A stretch of DNA of 64,000 nucleotides, taken from assembly GCA_027574665.1 (NCBI GenBank), contig CM050657.1, positions 28,519,408 to 28,583,407 of the forward strand, read 5' to 3'. The DNA comes from Rhynochetos jubatus (Eukaryota; Chordata; Aves; Eurypygiformes; Rhynochetidae). The notes below the pieces were generated by a model. It searched no databases. It had not been told where the DNA came from and was given only the letters and a program-made list of their open reading frames with translations. Below are positions 1 through 11,545 of the stretch, piece by piece (position 1 is the first letter of the stretch; every line of letters starts with the position of its first letter). The translations under genes and the position numbers were made by a program.

Positions 1-2465
1 ACAGTGAGAGGTGAACGTAGCCGCTGCCTCTGCTGCACAAAGAGAACGCGCTGCTCTCCGTCCCCTCGCGCGCGGGAGCGATGGAAGTTGGACCCGGGCA
101 CCTAGGTTGTCCACACCTCACCGTTTTCCTTGTGGGCCACATGTTTATGGTTGCATCATGACCGTGGTATTTCCATCGCTGCTGCACTCTAAGCAGCGGA
201 AGACAGACCAGTTTCGTCTGGTCGTTGCCTTATTGCCTGCTTTCCCACTCCTATTTAATGATATCACTGTGCATTCCCTTCGTAGTGCAGGCTGCTGTAT
301 CCGCAGTGAAGAAGCGTTGAGCGTACGTGGCCTCAGAGCTACGGCTGCTTCTGGTCAGGGTCAATTTAGGATGGAATTGGCAGAAGCAGCCAGAAAATGA
401 AAAGTTGTCCTGTACTCGTTTTTTTTAAAGAAGGCCACGTATTTAGTAGCTTGACTAAATTATACTTGTGCATTCTGCATTTACCAAAAACCTTGCTGCT
501 CATTTTGGGGTGAGGTGAGCTCAGCTATGAGGCCAGTGTCGTCTGCACAGCGAATGGCTTCGGTGATACATAAACCCAAGCAAGTAACAAGTGTGGAAGG
601 GGCAGGGGAGTGTTCTGGTGGTCCTTCTGGATCCACCTGTAAAGAAATAGAATGTGGACTGCAAAGAACACGAACCAGTCGTGCAGCTTAACAGCCTGGC
701 TGTGTTGGGAAGCGGGATTACAGATTTGCCTTTAGCTTAAGCTCCCGATTTGCACAGATCCCAGGGTGCTCTAGTGCTGTTCCTTGCTGCAGCCCTTAGC
801 TACCTCCAGACCTGTGGCTGTCCTTGGGAAGGGCAGCGGGAATTAGTACTGATTCCTTCCACAACAGCTGTACAACTGTTTGCCCTGAAGTACCACAGAC
901 ACCAAGAGTTTAGGGGGTGCTTGAGACCTGTCGTTCTCATTATACAATCCACATGCTGCTGTCCGGTGTCATGGCATGGGACACGCGTGCTGGGCAGTGA
1001 CAAGCTGGCGTTCACGTTCCAGTTCCTTGCAGGTGACTTAGGTGCTGCCCCCTTTGCCGTGGCAGCTGTTTGCTGAAATTCTAACGCTTTTCCCAAGTAT
1101 TTAGTCCTAGCATCTCTCAGACGAGACTCTAGACTAGCTGAATTAGTTCACTGGTTAACAATGGGAATACCTTTTTTGGTAACTTTCTGCAAGGCCTCAT
1201 GCATTTAGGTAAGGATATTCTTTTATTATGTGTGTTGAGAGTGGGGGTTTCTGTTTTGTGAAATAAATCAAGCTGGCTTACCTGACGTGCTAGGTGGAGA
1301 ACACTCTGGTGTGCACTTCTGGTGCTGCTTAGAGTAGGACCTAGGCCCAGTGAGGATTGTATCAGGTCGCAGAGTTTGCTAAGCTCCTACACCCTGGTCA
1401 ACCGCAACTGGTGGTTGTGATATTTCAGCCTGGTTCTTGCTTGTTTCCAGGCCAGGCCACAGCATTCTCCCAGCTGCCTCAGCACCAATCCTCTGCCTCC
1501 CACACGTACCCATGGTAAAGGTCTTCCCACCCAGGTTCTCTCTGTCTCTAATTTCCTGGCCCGGAGCACACAGGGCTTCAGTGCAAGGTACAAATACCTC
1601 CTGCTGGCACTGGGAAAACAAGAAACTGAAACGAGATTTCAGGCCCTTGAACAGTGTGTTTACACAGCATGGGTGTGGAACACCAGTGCCTCCTTACCGC
1701 AGGCACTGGGAACACCCAGTACCGGCTTTGTGGGAAGGTGCCCCTGGCGTTGGCACCTGCTGTCAACTGTGGCGCAGCAGCTGCTTATTGCAAAGCTGGT
1801 GTATATCCTGTAGTTGCAGCAACGTCAAAAGCTCTACCTTTTCTTCGTCTGCCTAGACAGAAAAGAAATTGAAAGAGCAACACTTCAAGGATGTTCGTGC
1901 CTTCTCCTTGAAGCTTTTAGTCACTTCTTCCTGGAGAGAGCCACCTCTCTTTGGTCTGTGTGTGGTCCTTAGGCTCCTAGCCCTGTCTGAATTACATCTA
2001 CCATACACGAATAGAGACAAATCTCCCCTTTCCCTAGAGGGAGGAGAGGAGGATTACAAAGGCTTTTCTAAGTATGTGTACCTACTTTGGGGTTTTTGGG
2101 GGGGGGTGGTGGTGGTGAGGTTTTGGGGGCAACTTTTTTTTTTTAAAACCTGAGGTTTCCCATGGTTATTTTATAGGGCTGATAACCTCCACCAAATCTC
2201 TAAGCCAACAGTTTGTCTTCCATAAATGAAGCTGAATCATCAAAAACGTGCCTACCTGTCTTAGCTGCGTAAACGTTCGGTGTTGATTCAGTTTGGATAA
2301 GAGAATATGCAAGTGTAGAACAAAGTAAATCGATACTCTGTGGTACTGAAGCATTGTACAATATAAGGGGAAGTATTTCGATGCTCCTCTCTTCTGTGTG
2401 TTTTACCTCTTATCTCTGTTTCCTCTTTCTGTCTCGTGCTTTCTGTCTCCAAAAACCTGCGGTAG
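1..2465 (+). other. MFF: MFF upstream intron
   Basis: No exon matching the preceding MFF segments (the STRRAYQQILDVLDENR region of human MFF) was found by eye. The sequence is unremarkable intron with an AC-rich/T-run patch near 2100-2145. The first 120 bases are GC-richer and unexplained. The preceding exon should lie left of the window. Confidence 0.6.
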
Positions 2466-2528
2466 GCCAGTGTTACGTGGTGGGTCAGCTGCTACCACCT
2501 CCTCTAACCCTCATCACGACAACACCAG
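2466..2528 (+). CDS. MFF: MFF coding exon (RPVLRGG segment)
   Basis: The acceptor follows a pyrimidine-rich tract and ends GGTAG at 2465; the donor is CCAG|GTAAAG. The exon is 63 nt, completes an arginine codon at its start and leaves AG at its end, which joins the A opening the next exon. It encodes PVLRGGSAATTSSNPHHDNT, a linker upstream of the coiled coil. Confidence 0.95.
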
Positions 2529-5500
2529 GTAAAGAGTATTTTTTTTTGTTAGTCACAACCCACTAATTTAGATTCTGAAAGCCAGACTCCTGTTTCCCTG
2601 CTTCTAGTGTCGTTATTTTAAACCGCAGTGCTCGTTTCTGTCCGGCCTTTCAATCCTGAGATACTTCAGGCCTGTGTTCCTCACCCACCTGCAAACGCCT
2701 CGCTTGTCTAACAGGCACAGGATTCTGATGCCGTGTCATGTGCGAGGGGAGGCTCTTAAATAACATCAGCAGAAGCAAGTATTTTCTGTTTAGTAGGGAG
2801 TTCCGTCTTTATTGCTAGAAGCTTGGGCTGTGGATCACCTCATTTTCCCCAGGTGTTGTCAGGGACAGGCCTGTGGTTGTCGGCTGTGGCTGGGTGCCTT
2901 TTCGCTGCCCTTATCTTCGTGGGTTGACGTTGTCTCAGTGGAACTCGATGGAAGGTTGACACCTAACCTCATGGTCAGGAGGAAGGGAAAAAACCAGTCC
3001 TTCCCACATCTGTTGTTGCCATTTCCCACCACGCTTCTGTGTTCCCATAAAATAGAGATGACTTTTGCGCCTGCCTAGACACTGGATTCAAGCAGGTGAT
3101 TCTTCTCTAGCTCAGGAGTTCAGTCTTTTGTACCTGACCAAGAGATTATCTCAAGGGATTTCTTGCTGCTAACCCTCCTGATTTAATCCTTGGAATGGTT
3201 TGGAAAGCCGGTGAGCAGCAGGGTTATTAGATTAATATAATATATTAATATATATTAGCATAATCGAGAGTCACAGTATTATATTATTAAATGTATGTGC
3301 CCATCTCGCTGAAATGATGAGCCTCGCCACTTTTCCCAAGAGATGAGCGACAGCTGTGCTGTGGGTCTGGTGGAAATTTCTTACTCTTTTTTTTCTTCTT
3401 CTTTTACCACCCACAACTAATTAAAAAATGGTTACAGAAAGACCCACCTCGGGAATCTCTTTGGCTTTCAGAGGACCTGTAGGATAAGGAAAACCTGATT
3501 TATTTTTGTATGCATGCAAAGCTTCAGGCTTTTTTTATTTAACAGTAGAAATGTTCAAATTGTTTTATAATTAATTTAGGGTTAGTTAAAAAAATCATTG
3601 AGTCAGCAATGTGAGCGTCACAGCACTGAGGAAACAAACAAGCAAAAACCCGGTAGTTTCAGTCTTTTTATTGCCCAGACTGAAAGAACTACAAGTAAAT
3701 AGCATAAATTCTAGTTGAGTGAATGTTTGAAGTCTCCTTGGAATAAAACTTTCACAGCAGCCTCAACGAGAACATCGGTTTCTAACAAAAGCAGTTGCCA
3801 AAACTCTTCTTGTCCTGTGCTGCGTTTTTAAACCAGCTACGAGCGCTGACAGACGCGTGTTTGCCTGTTCCCTCACTAAAAGCTGTTCTTACCCTGATCT
3901 CACCTGGCAGGGGTTTCCCTCTCCCTGTGTACCCTTCAGCCCAAAAAGCCACAGCTCAGGAGGTAGTTAACTCCCTGCCTCTCACACAGCCTTGCTCCGG
4001 ACCTCGTTGTTACCCGAGTCGCGCCTCGTGCAGCTCCCCCCTAGAAAGAGCCGCTGCCGGTGCGGAGCAGTGACACAGGGCAGCCTTGGGCGAGTTGTCA
4101 GCTGGGGCTGGGGGCATCTTGCCTGGGCTGAGGGCGGCCTGCAGGGGTTTGCTGACGGGGGGGGCAGAAGGCGCAGTGCACAAGTGGGGCCTGCAAGCCC
4201 GTTCTGCAAGCTGTGGCGGTTCTACTCGTATTCACGGTCGTTAAGTCGACCGTTACCTGCCATGAAATGCCGAGCATCCTTTTAGGTGTGTTTTGTGGTG
4301 AATTTGGAATTATGTTGCAAATATTGACATTATTTTGAGATTCTGTTGTTTGGTTTCCTAAGCAGTTTGCAGCAGTTGTTCACATGTCCTAATGAGAGAG
4401 CGAGTCCAGGGCAACTGATGTTGAAAAGGGAGCCTTTAAGAGAGGAAGTTAACTAACAACCTGTTGGTTGTTGGAAAAGAGGTAACATTTGGATGATCAA
4501 AACACACTTTATGTAGACTTGCTGCCACCTCCCAACCGATGGTAAATGTGCTGTATTTAATGAACTTCCCCTGAGTTAGAATAACGCTTTCTCTGAATCT
4601 CTGCAGAGGGAACGCACCTTGTAACGCACGCAGAGTTCAGCAAGCAGCGACTCCGTGCTAGCCGCTCGGTTTCCAAGGTTCTCTGCTGAAAATACTAAGA
4701 TTAGTGGGACTGGGATGGTTCATCCCAGTAGGTGTCCGCTTGGGATACTTAAGTAGGTAGGGAGTGTAAGACAGCCAGTTCTTCCCCTGACTCCAGCTGG
4801 TTATTTCTAGGCCGTTGCCAGCTCCCTTGCAACTTTGGCATTTTCAGGTTCATTAGTCGGTTGAATCACTGCAAACAGTCTTTTGAGACACCAGGTGACA
4901 GCAACAAGTCTGTCCGTGTGGAGAATCTCCAACAGCAGTTAATGGAGAGCAGTAAACCCGGATTCAGTCAAGCGCTTACCCACTTCGCACGTGTGTGTGC
5001 TTCAGTCGGCTAGCATCCTGGCGAAATAAACTGCTCTGTAAAGCCGGGAGAAAGGTTTAATAATTCTTCTGCCCGTCACCTCCAAAAATCCCCATCAACA
5101 GGGATGTTGACAAAATATGGTACTTGCCAGTCTGTGCACGGATGAGAGTGCTAAGCTGTCTGCTTATTTGGTAGATATGGTCTTTCCAACTTTGATTCTG
5201 CGCTCGAGGGAACACCAGACGACATGACAGTCGTAGATGCTGCTTCCTTAAGACGACAGGTATGTAAAGCGTGGTACTTGGTGATGTTAAGAGAAAGCTG
5301 TCACGGTAACATGGGGCAACGGGGTTTCTGCGTGGCTGCAAAGGTATCTAACAGCTGCGGTGAGGGAAGGGGTGTTTGTGACTGGGTGGGACGGCGCTTC
5401 GAGCAACCCCGTCTAGTGGAGGGTGTCCCTGCCCATGGCAGGGGGGTTGGAACTGGGTCACCTCTGAGGTCCCTTCCAGCCCAAACCCTTCCGTGACTCT

Positions 5501-5885
5501 GTGGCCCTCTCTGTGCCCCTGCTGGACTGCCCTCCCGTACCCGTTGTCGTTCTGGCGGCCTGGAGGGTCCATTTCTGTTCCTGTGCGTTAGGGACAGCAG
5601 GATCTGATCACTAGCGACTGCAGACACTAAGTCAAATTATCAACTGTTTCAAATCCACCTGTTGGAGATACTGTTTCCACGCAACTCTTCAGAAGCTTCT
5701 AGAAAGTCTGGCAGCCTTTCACAGAGTATTAAAAAACCTTTGTTTATTTTTAGATAATCAAACTTAATCGCCGCCTACAACTTCTGGAAGAAGAAAACAA
5801 AGAGCGTGCTAAAAGGGAAATGATCATGTATTCCATCACTGTCGCTTTCTGGCTACTCAATAGCTGGCTTTGGTTTCGGCGCTAG
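2466..5885 (+). CDS. MFF: MFF, mitochondrial fission factor (3' part, three exons)
   Basis: Exons 2466-2528, 5175-5259 and 5754-5885 join in phase into a C-terminal piece of about 92 codons ending in TAG. It reads RPVLRGGSAA, then DDMTVVDAASLRRQ, then IIKLNRRLQLLEEENKERAK and a tail ending LLNSWLWFRR. This matches vertebrate MFF almost residue for residue. MFF is a tail-anchored protein of the mitochondrial and peroxisomal outer membrane that recruits the GTPase DRP1 for fission. The piece holds the short coiled coil (about the first 23 residues of the last exon) and the single C-terminal membrane anchor followed by two arginines. N-terminal exons, including the DRP1-binding motifs, are left of the window. 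No frame damage is seen. Identity is very secure. Confidence 0.96.
2529..5174 (+). other. MFF: MFF intron
   Basis: Intron of 2646 bp between the RPVLRGG exon and the penultimate exon. It holds an AT-rich stretch (about 3230-3290, repeats of TATTAATA type) and a GC-richer patch at 4000-4260. No exon or recognisable mobile element was seen. Confidence 0.7.
5175..5259 (+). CDS. MFF: MFF penultimate coding exon
   Basis: The acceptor is TTGGTAG and the donor CGACAG|GTATGT. The 85-nt exon encodes YGLSNFDSALEGTPDDMTVV followed by DAASLRRQ, the start of the coiled coil. The 494-bp intron that follows carries a CR1 fragment. Confidence 0.96.
5393..5503 (+). repeat. CR1 LINE fragment, 3' end
   Basis: Contains the signature CR1 3' end: GGAGGGTGTCCCTGCCCATG, then GGTTGGAACTGGG and GGTCCCTTCCAGCCCAAACC, ending near a degraded octamer tail. 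About 110 bp, sense orientation, inside the last MFF intron. Same family as the copies near 22.2 and 29.7 kb. Confidence 0.9.
5754..5885 (+). CDS. MFF: MFF last coding exon with membrane anchor and stop
   Basis: The acceptor is TTTATTTTTAG; the exon has 43 codons plus TAG. Residues 1-23 are the charged coiled coil (IIKLNRRLQLLEEENKERAK), and the last 20 are a hydrophobic tail anchor with a dibasic end. The human valine in REMVMYS is isoleucine here. Confidence 0.97.
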   Translation: MIKLNRRLQLLEEENKERAKREMIMYSITVAFWLLNSWLWFRR

Positions 5886-6425
5886 ACACGGCGCTCGGAA
5901 AGGTTTAGTAGTTGAAAACGCAGTTTGCAGCATTCTTTGTTTCTGTTTCCGGACTGTGCGCTGCCCTGTAATTCGTACGCTGGAAACTTCCGCCGCGGCG
6001 GCGGGCTGTGGAGCTGCGGCCTCCAAGGGACAGTGTTGTGCAGTGATCATGTATCCAGTAGATTTGCCTTGCAAGTACTCGCAGTACCCTCCTTCGCATG
6101 CTTGGGTGTACATAGGGGTCGGCCCATCGGCACTTCGCTTCGTGCAGTGTGAGGACAGTGACCTGCAGGAACAACCACTGCGTGTTTTGGTGCGGTGGGA
6201 AGGGAACAAAAGGAATGGGTTTGGAAAAGGATAGAAAAACAAGGAATGAAAAGCAGGTTTTATTGTTTTGTTGGTAGATGCAATCGAACATGATGGCACT
6301 AGTTTTCCTTTACCCGAGTAGTTTGAGGTGTGCCATGTTCAAGGAGTACGTCCTGTTTCACCAGTGTGTTTCTTGTTTAAGCACCTGTTCTGGTCAAATA
6401 ATAAAAGGAATTCTTTCCTAACGTG
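5886..6425 (+). other. MFF: MFF 3' untranslated region
   Basis: AT-rich non-coding sequence runs from the MFF stop to just past the poly(A) signal AATAAA. The end point is approximate. The overlapping antisense open frames here have no splice or homology support. Confidence 0.7.
6400..6405 (+). terminator. MFF: MFF poly(A) signal AATAAA
   Basis: Canonical AATAAA about 515 nt after the MFF stop, followed at about 25-35 nt by GT-rich sequence (GGTGTGTAATACG) that could serve as the downstream element. Confidence 0.7.
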
Positions 6426-6699
6426 CGGACTGTCCAGAGGTGTGTAATACGTATTTTTTTAACTTTAATTTTGCAGATGTTTTTCTATAAAATACATTTT
6501 TAAGCAAGTGGGTGTGTGAGTGATCAAAATATTATGGAGTACTAGATATTGATGCAGTATATTTAATAAAACTCCCCAGAGAAAACCCCAGACCTTCGTT
6601 TATTTTCAGAGTGTTTAGTTGAGGGTTGATCGCAAGGATCACCCTTTGAGGTAAGCAGCAGTGACGGACTGAGCAACTCCAAAGCAGCAGGCGGGCGTT

Positions 6700-8480
6700 G
6701 GCTAGGCGTCTGCAGGCCGCCATCCCCCGCGTGTTGTGGCATCGCTCTCGGTGCGCGCGCAGGTACGGGAAGTGACCCTCGTGCCCCCGCGCACGGCTTA
6801 CCCGGGCAGCCCTGCAACCCACCACCTTGGGTGGACACCGACTGAGGGGGTGCTGAGCCACGCGCAGTGCTGCTGGGGTGAGCTCGGCCTCCGCGGCTCC
6901 CTGCCTGCCCGCCCTGTACGCCTGCACACCCCTGCAGCGCTGTAGCAGCCACAGCCCCTTCTCTGGTGCAGTGACACCGAAACACCGCTTCAGGGGGGAC
7001 CTGGGAACAGCCAGACCCCGGCCGCTGCGCGGGACCGCTTCTGGGCTCTGCAAGCGCACGGGCCGGCGGGGAGCTGGTGCGACACAACGGCTGCAGAAGA
7101 GGAGGCCGTGGGGCCTCTCCCAGCGCTGCCCTCGGCTCACCCTGCGGCGGCAGAGGCCGTGGCGTGGTCCCAGGGTTGTTAGTGCGGGCAGCCCGGTGGG
7201 AAGGCGGCTGGCGTCCCGGTGCCGCTCGGCCCGGGGGCGGCGGGGCAGTGCCCGGGTAAGGACAGGTGGTTTGGGGAGCATCGGCACGAGGCACCCCGGG
7301 ATTTTCCATCCCTGTGCTGCGAGGACCTGGCTGAGGAACGCCGTGCCACTGCGTTTCACGGCCCGTCGAGCTGAGCAGGGCCTCGTGCCCGGTGCCGAGC
7401 AGCTTCTGCACCGCCGCTGGGCTCCCAGCCCCGCTGCCTCGTGCTTTTGGGCATCTGCCCGCTGCGCGGGCTGCCCGAGCTTTGTTCGGCCCGTGACGCC
7501 GGGCCTCGCCGGGCCCCTTTCCTCACGCTGCGTGGCAGGCGCGAGGGCCTTTGTCCCGCGGGGAAAGGCGCCACGAGGGGTCGGGCCTGCCGGGCTGGCT
7601 GCCTGGATTTCCGGGCGCTGCCTTCCGCAACCTTTAGGCCGAAGGCGCGCCCCGTCGGCAACAGGAACGCCACGAACCTGCTCTTCAGGGCGCGAAACCA
7701 GAGCTGGTGCCGCCCGCGGAAACGCAGCACCTCCCACCCTGCGCGGCGGGGGCTGCCGGCGGCCCCAGGCACGACGTGCCGCGCCTCGGCCGGCCGCGCT
7801 CCCGCAGGCGCCGTGTCCGCAGCCGAGGGCGCTGCCAGCTCCCCGGCTGCTCCAGGCTCCCCGCCCCCGCGAGAGCCCGTCCTGCCGGCAACGGCCCGCG
7901 CCCGCCGCGCCCACCCCAGCCGCTCGCAGCGCGGCCCGTCGGCAGCACCTCCGGCCGGAACTAGCGGTGGGGGGGCGCGTTTCTGGGGGGCAGCGGGCGC
8001 GGACGCTCCGCCTCCCGCTTCCCGCCTCCGCCGCCATGGCCGCTCGGCTGCTCTTGCGGGCGTCGTGGCAGCTGCGGGCCGGGGCCGGGCGGGTCGCGCT
8101 CAGCACCGCGCCGCCCCGCCAGAAGAAGCGGTGGCTCCGCGCGTACCTGGAGCAGCAGCGGCTGGAGGCGCCTCCGCAGCGGCGGTGAGAGCCGGCCCGG
8201 CCCGGCCCGGCGGAGGGGGCGGGGGAGGGCGGACGGGAGCGGAGAGCATCCTCAGGCCGAGGACGGTGAAGCACCGTCCCGCGTGGCTTTGGAGCAGCGG
8301 CTGGGGCTGCGCGGGCCGGGGCCGGGGCGGGGGCGTCCCGCGGGCGGGGGCTGTCAGCCGCGGCGGGTGGGCACCCAGCGCGGTGCGGTTCGGAGGCTCG
8401 GCCACCCGAACGGCCGTGCCGCCGGCAGCGCGGGTGAGCGTGTTCGGCCTCTGAATGCCGGCTCTTCGCCGTGCCCCCAG
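6700..8480. promoter_or_regulatory. MRPL44: CpG island / promoter region of MRPL44
   Basis: Very GC-rich and CpG-dense from about 6.7 kb through exon 1 and intron 1, against an AT-rich background on both sides. GC boxes (GGGGCGGG-like, CTCCGCCTCC) lie just before the ATG. No TATA box is seen, as expected for a housekeeping mitochondrial gene. The transcription start is not determinable but is probably within 7.9-8.03 kb. The high GC keeps many frames open on both strands, so the long frames here should not be read as genes. Confidence 0.75.
8036..8184 (+). CDS. MRPL44: MRPL44 coding exon 1 (presequence)
   Basis: Starts at the ATG in GCCGCCATGG and ends CGGCG|GTGAGA. Encodes [20 protein letters not shown] and continues through a basic stretch ([15 protein letters not shown]) to residue 49. 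The frame stays open upstream of the ATG because of the CpG island, so the Kozak context and presequence decide the start. Confidence 0.93.
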
Positions 8481-11384
8481 GTCGGAGAAGCCCAGCTGGG
8501 ATTACCACGCGGAGATAGAGGCGTTCGGCCACCGGCTGCGGGAAAACTTTTCTTTGGAGCTCCTCAAGACCGCGTTTGTTAACCCTTGCTACATTGAAAG
8601 GGAAGAGGCGAGACGCCGCGATCTTGGGCTGGACAAGGCAGCGGTGGCGCTCAGCCTGCGGGAGAACAGCAGGCTGGCCGAAGGAGGGCTCTCCTTTTCC
8701 CGGGCGTACCTGAGGCAGAGCTTGGAAGGCGCCTACCCCGATTTGCCTGCCGAGGGCACAGGAGCGCTTGTTGATTTTCTTACCGGTCGGGAACTTGTTT
8801 CTTACGTGGCGCAAAACCTGTCCGTGCAGGACCTGACGCTTTGCAGAGACTTCCCCGTCCCCCCCGACGTGCTGCAGAGGACGTTCTTCGCGGTGATAGG
8901 AGCCCTGCTCCGCAGCAGCGGGCCCGAGAAGACGGGGGTCTTTGTCAGGGTACGATTGCGCCCCTGCGGTTTTGTTCCGACAGCAGGAACATCTGGTGCG
9001 TGGGGCTGGGTTTGGGGGCCGAGGGCTTTGTTGGGCCGGTTCTTTAAGAAGCACCGGCTGGTCAGGTACATCCGACGATAGGCTTCTGGTTTCCGATGGT
9101 GGTATGTTAGCATTTGCTGACGTCTGCCAAGGGACGGCGTCCCGTTCCACGCGCTGCGCCGTCAAATAGCGGAATTATTCCGTGTGAGTCACGTGTCTTT
9201 AATAACAGAAGCCCAAACAACATTTTATATAAAGCAGGGGCTGCGTTCACAGGTTTCGCGTGCCGGCCCCTAAAGGGGTCTGGCACGCTGCGTTTAATTG
9301 AACGGTTTTGTAACGGTCCTTTTAGCAGCCACTTCCTTTTCACTTATTCCCTGTGTTATAATGCAGAGATGTTTGTTAGTCTCCTCTCTGGCACGGGACC
9401 ATTCGGTCTCCGTAAGAGCAAGTGGCGGTTACCTATTGGGATCTCTTTCTTGCCTGTTGACAGCCCCGTGGGTTTGCACGTTCCCTTCAACCCGTCTGCA
9501 GAACCCTTCGGATGTACCGCGCTGTGCTTGGACGCAGCACGGAGTTGCGTACCGCGCGCTCGGCGCTGCATAACCCCTCCCTCAGGCTGGTGCTGGTCCT
9601 TCTTTACGTCTGGGCAGCTGCCCAAGGCACGCATCCCGTCAGCGGCGAAATCGGAACCCGAGCAGCTGAGCGTAGCAGCACCGGATAGCTGTGCTGGGGC
9701 ACCGGGCAGCTCCGTCATTCGTGTCAGCAGTTTATTGCCAGCTGTACTCAGGCCTCTTCAAACTGTAGGGTTTTGGCAGATAGCAGCAGCTAGAGCCTTC
9801 GTTACCTTTCCCGTTAATTGTAACTTCTAAATATTTTCGTTTAGGATTTTTTTATTCCTCAACTGATTGGAAAAGACCTGTTTGAGATCTGGGAAGTTGT
9901 AAATCCCATGGGCTTACTAGTGGAAGAACTGACCAAGAGGAATATCTCGGCTCCAGAACCCAGAATTACCAGGCAGCTGGGAGTCAGCACGGTTCTGCCG
10001 CTGTACTTTGTTGGGTTGTACTGGTTAGTACCATATTAATTCCAAGTTAAGTGGATTTAAGGCGGGGGGAGAGGGGAGAAGGAAGGCTGGGTTTTGCTAC
10101 TCGTGCTCTTTGGGCAAGTCATTACAGAAAAGAAACCGTACGGTCACTTCCATATAAAATCAGCCGTTTAAGCCTTGGCAACAGCTTAACAGCGTAAACA
10201 GACCGCGTCTGACTAAAGGGCTTCTAGGTCATGGAAGAGCCTGGGTGACCTGACAAAGGAACTGCCGGCAGCGGAACTGCGTGGCTCTGGAGGGACCACA
10301 GCTGTGTCCAGGGCTTAGGGCAGGGTAGAGACACAGACCTCAGGGGCGGTGGGATTGAAGAGAGACGTTTCAGATTGCGGAGAAGCTTTTGAATTTTCAA
10401 ATCACAGGCACCGTAAACTAGGCAAGAGGAGTGTCTGTATCCAATGAAGGCTTAGGAAGTGCCAGTCATCCCTGGTGGGCTTGTCTCGGGCGTGGTCAGT
10501 GCCTGTCCCGGTCCCTTGCCAAGAGGTAATGCTCGTCCGGAGCGGAAGAGGATCTGCTTCCACCAAAACGTGGTGGCTTTGCTAAGCGAGCTGCAGGTAA
10601 ATGCAGGGGAGGATGGCCTTAACTTGTTCTGACCTATCACGCTCTGGTTTGCCGTATGCCTTCTATGATTCGTTATCTTATATAAAAGAAACTGTGCTCA
10701 TGTTTCTTCCGGAGTCCTTGGTGTCCCTTCACAAACATCCAGCGCCATTGAACAGAGCTGAGTACGTACTTTGTAACACAGAGAACTTCTCTGTGGATCC
10801 TTTTGCAGAAGTTTTAAAATGCCTTTTTTTTTTTTTTTACCGGGGAAGAGAAAAACCAGAAGTATGTAACTTTGTTTTAATTAACCAGAGTAATGAATTT
10901 TCATGTTTTTACAAGGGTCTAACAAATTGAACACTTTCAAGAGTCAGTGATACGTTAGGAATCTAAATTAAGAGTAGTGTTCTTCCAGGAAATGGATGCA
11001 TTTCTGATTGGAGTTTCCGTTGCTGAATATACAGTAACTTATCTTGGCAGGAAAGACGAAGGGAACTGTTTACGTTTGTGTGTACGTAGAGTTTACCGTC
11101 GGTATTCAGAGACGCTGGAGGAAAAAAGTATCTAGCAGCCCTTATCGTGATACACAGTAGTGCTCGGGATTGCATGTTGAAAATGTTTTCATTCTATTTT
11201 TTGTTCCCCAAGCGATAAGAAGATTATAGCTGAAGGTCCTGGCGAAACCCTGCTGGCTGCAGAGGAAGAAGCCGCCCGCGTGGCGCTGCGGAAGCTCTAT
11301 GGGTATACGGAGAACAGGAGACCTTGGGATTACTCAAAACCCAAACAAGGATTGGCAGCTGAGCAGGCAATCAGCAGTAACTAG
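8036..11384 (+). CDS. MRPL44: MRPL44, mitochondrial large ribosomal subunit protein mL44
   Basis: Four exons (8036-8184, 8481-8949, 9845-10023, 11213-11384) give a 322-residue protein, close to the 332 of human MRPL44. The ATG sits in a strong Kozak context (GCCGCCATGG). Residues 1 to about 30 are Arg/Ala/Leu-rich with no acidic residue, fitting a mitochondrial presequence. The RNase III-like domain covers roughly residues 75-218 ([33 protein letters not shown]). A dsRNA-binding fold follows (about 226-296: [38 protein letters not shown]). The protein belongs to the mitoribosome large subunit. All splice phases fit and no stop interrupts the frame. Identity is very secure. Confidence 0.97.
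8481..8949 (+). CDS. MRPL44: MRPL44 coding exon 2 (RNase III-like domain)
   Basis: The acceptor is GTGCCCCCAG and the donor GTCAGG|GTACGA. The 469-nt exon encodes residues 51-206, starting [19 protein letters not shown] and ending [12 protein letters not shown]. Reading through the donor gives a divergent tail and a stop near 9081, which is an artefact. Confidence 0.96.
9845..10023 (+). CDS. MRPL44: MRPL44 coding exon 3
   Basis: The acceptor is TTTTCGTTTAG and the donor TACTG|GTTAGT. The 179-nt exon encodes residues 207-265, including [19 protein letters not shown] and LPLYFVGLY, the join between the RNase III-like domain and the dsRBD. Confidence 0.96.
11213..11384 (+). CDS. MRPL44: MRPL44 coding exon 4 and stop
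   Basis: The acceptor is TTGTTCCCCAAG. The 172-nt exon encodes residues 266-322 ([20 protein letters not shown], then [10 protein letters not shown] and [12 protein letters not shown]) and ends with TAG. Confidence 0.96.
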
Positions 11385-11545
11385 GCACTGAAAGACGTTT
11401 CTGGTTTCCCTTAAGAACTGATGCTGAATATAGGTGTGTTTAGGAAAGCTAAGTGCAGTTTGGTTTTCTGTCTTAAGTGCTTGAAATTCTAAAAACAAAT
11501 ACAGTATTAAAATAAATAAAGCCGCTTACTTCTGCACGATGTTTA
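11385..11545 (+). other. MRPL44: MRPL44 3' untranslated region
   Basis: Short AT-rich 3'UTR from the stop to about 25 nt after two overlapping AATAAA hexamers. The cleavage position is estimated. Confidence 0.65.
11511..11520 (+). terminator. MRPL44: MRPL44 poly(A) signals (AATAAATAAA)
   Basis: Two overlapping AATAAA hexamers (11511-11516 and 11515-11520), 127-131 nt after the stop codon. Confidence 0.8.

Noticed and set aside
11..400. 129-residue open frame at the left edge
   Set aside because: It does not match any MFF exon, has no splice logic, and lies in MFF intron.
6878..8188. 436-residue + strand frame running into MRPL44 exon 1
   Set aside because: Only the last 49 codons, after the Kozak ATG at 8036, are MRPL44. 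The upstream part is promoter CpG island.
6532..9165. 877-residue - strand open frame
   Set aside because: Composition-driven antisense of the CpG island and MRPL44 exons; Arg/Pro/Ala-rich text with no domain.
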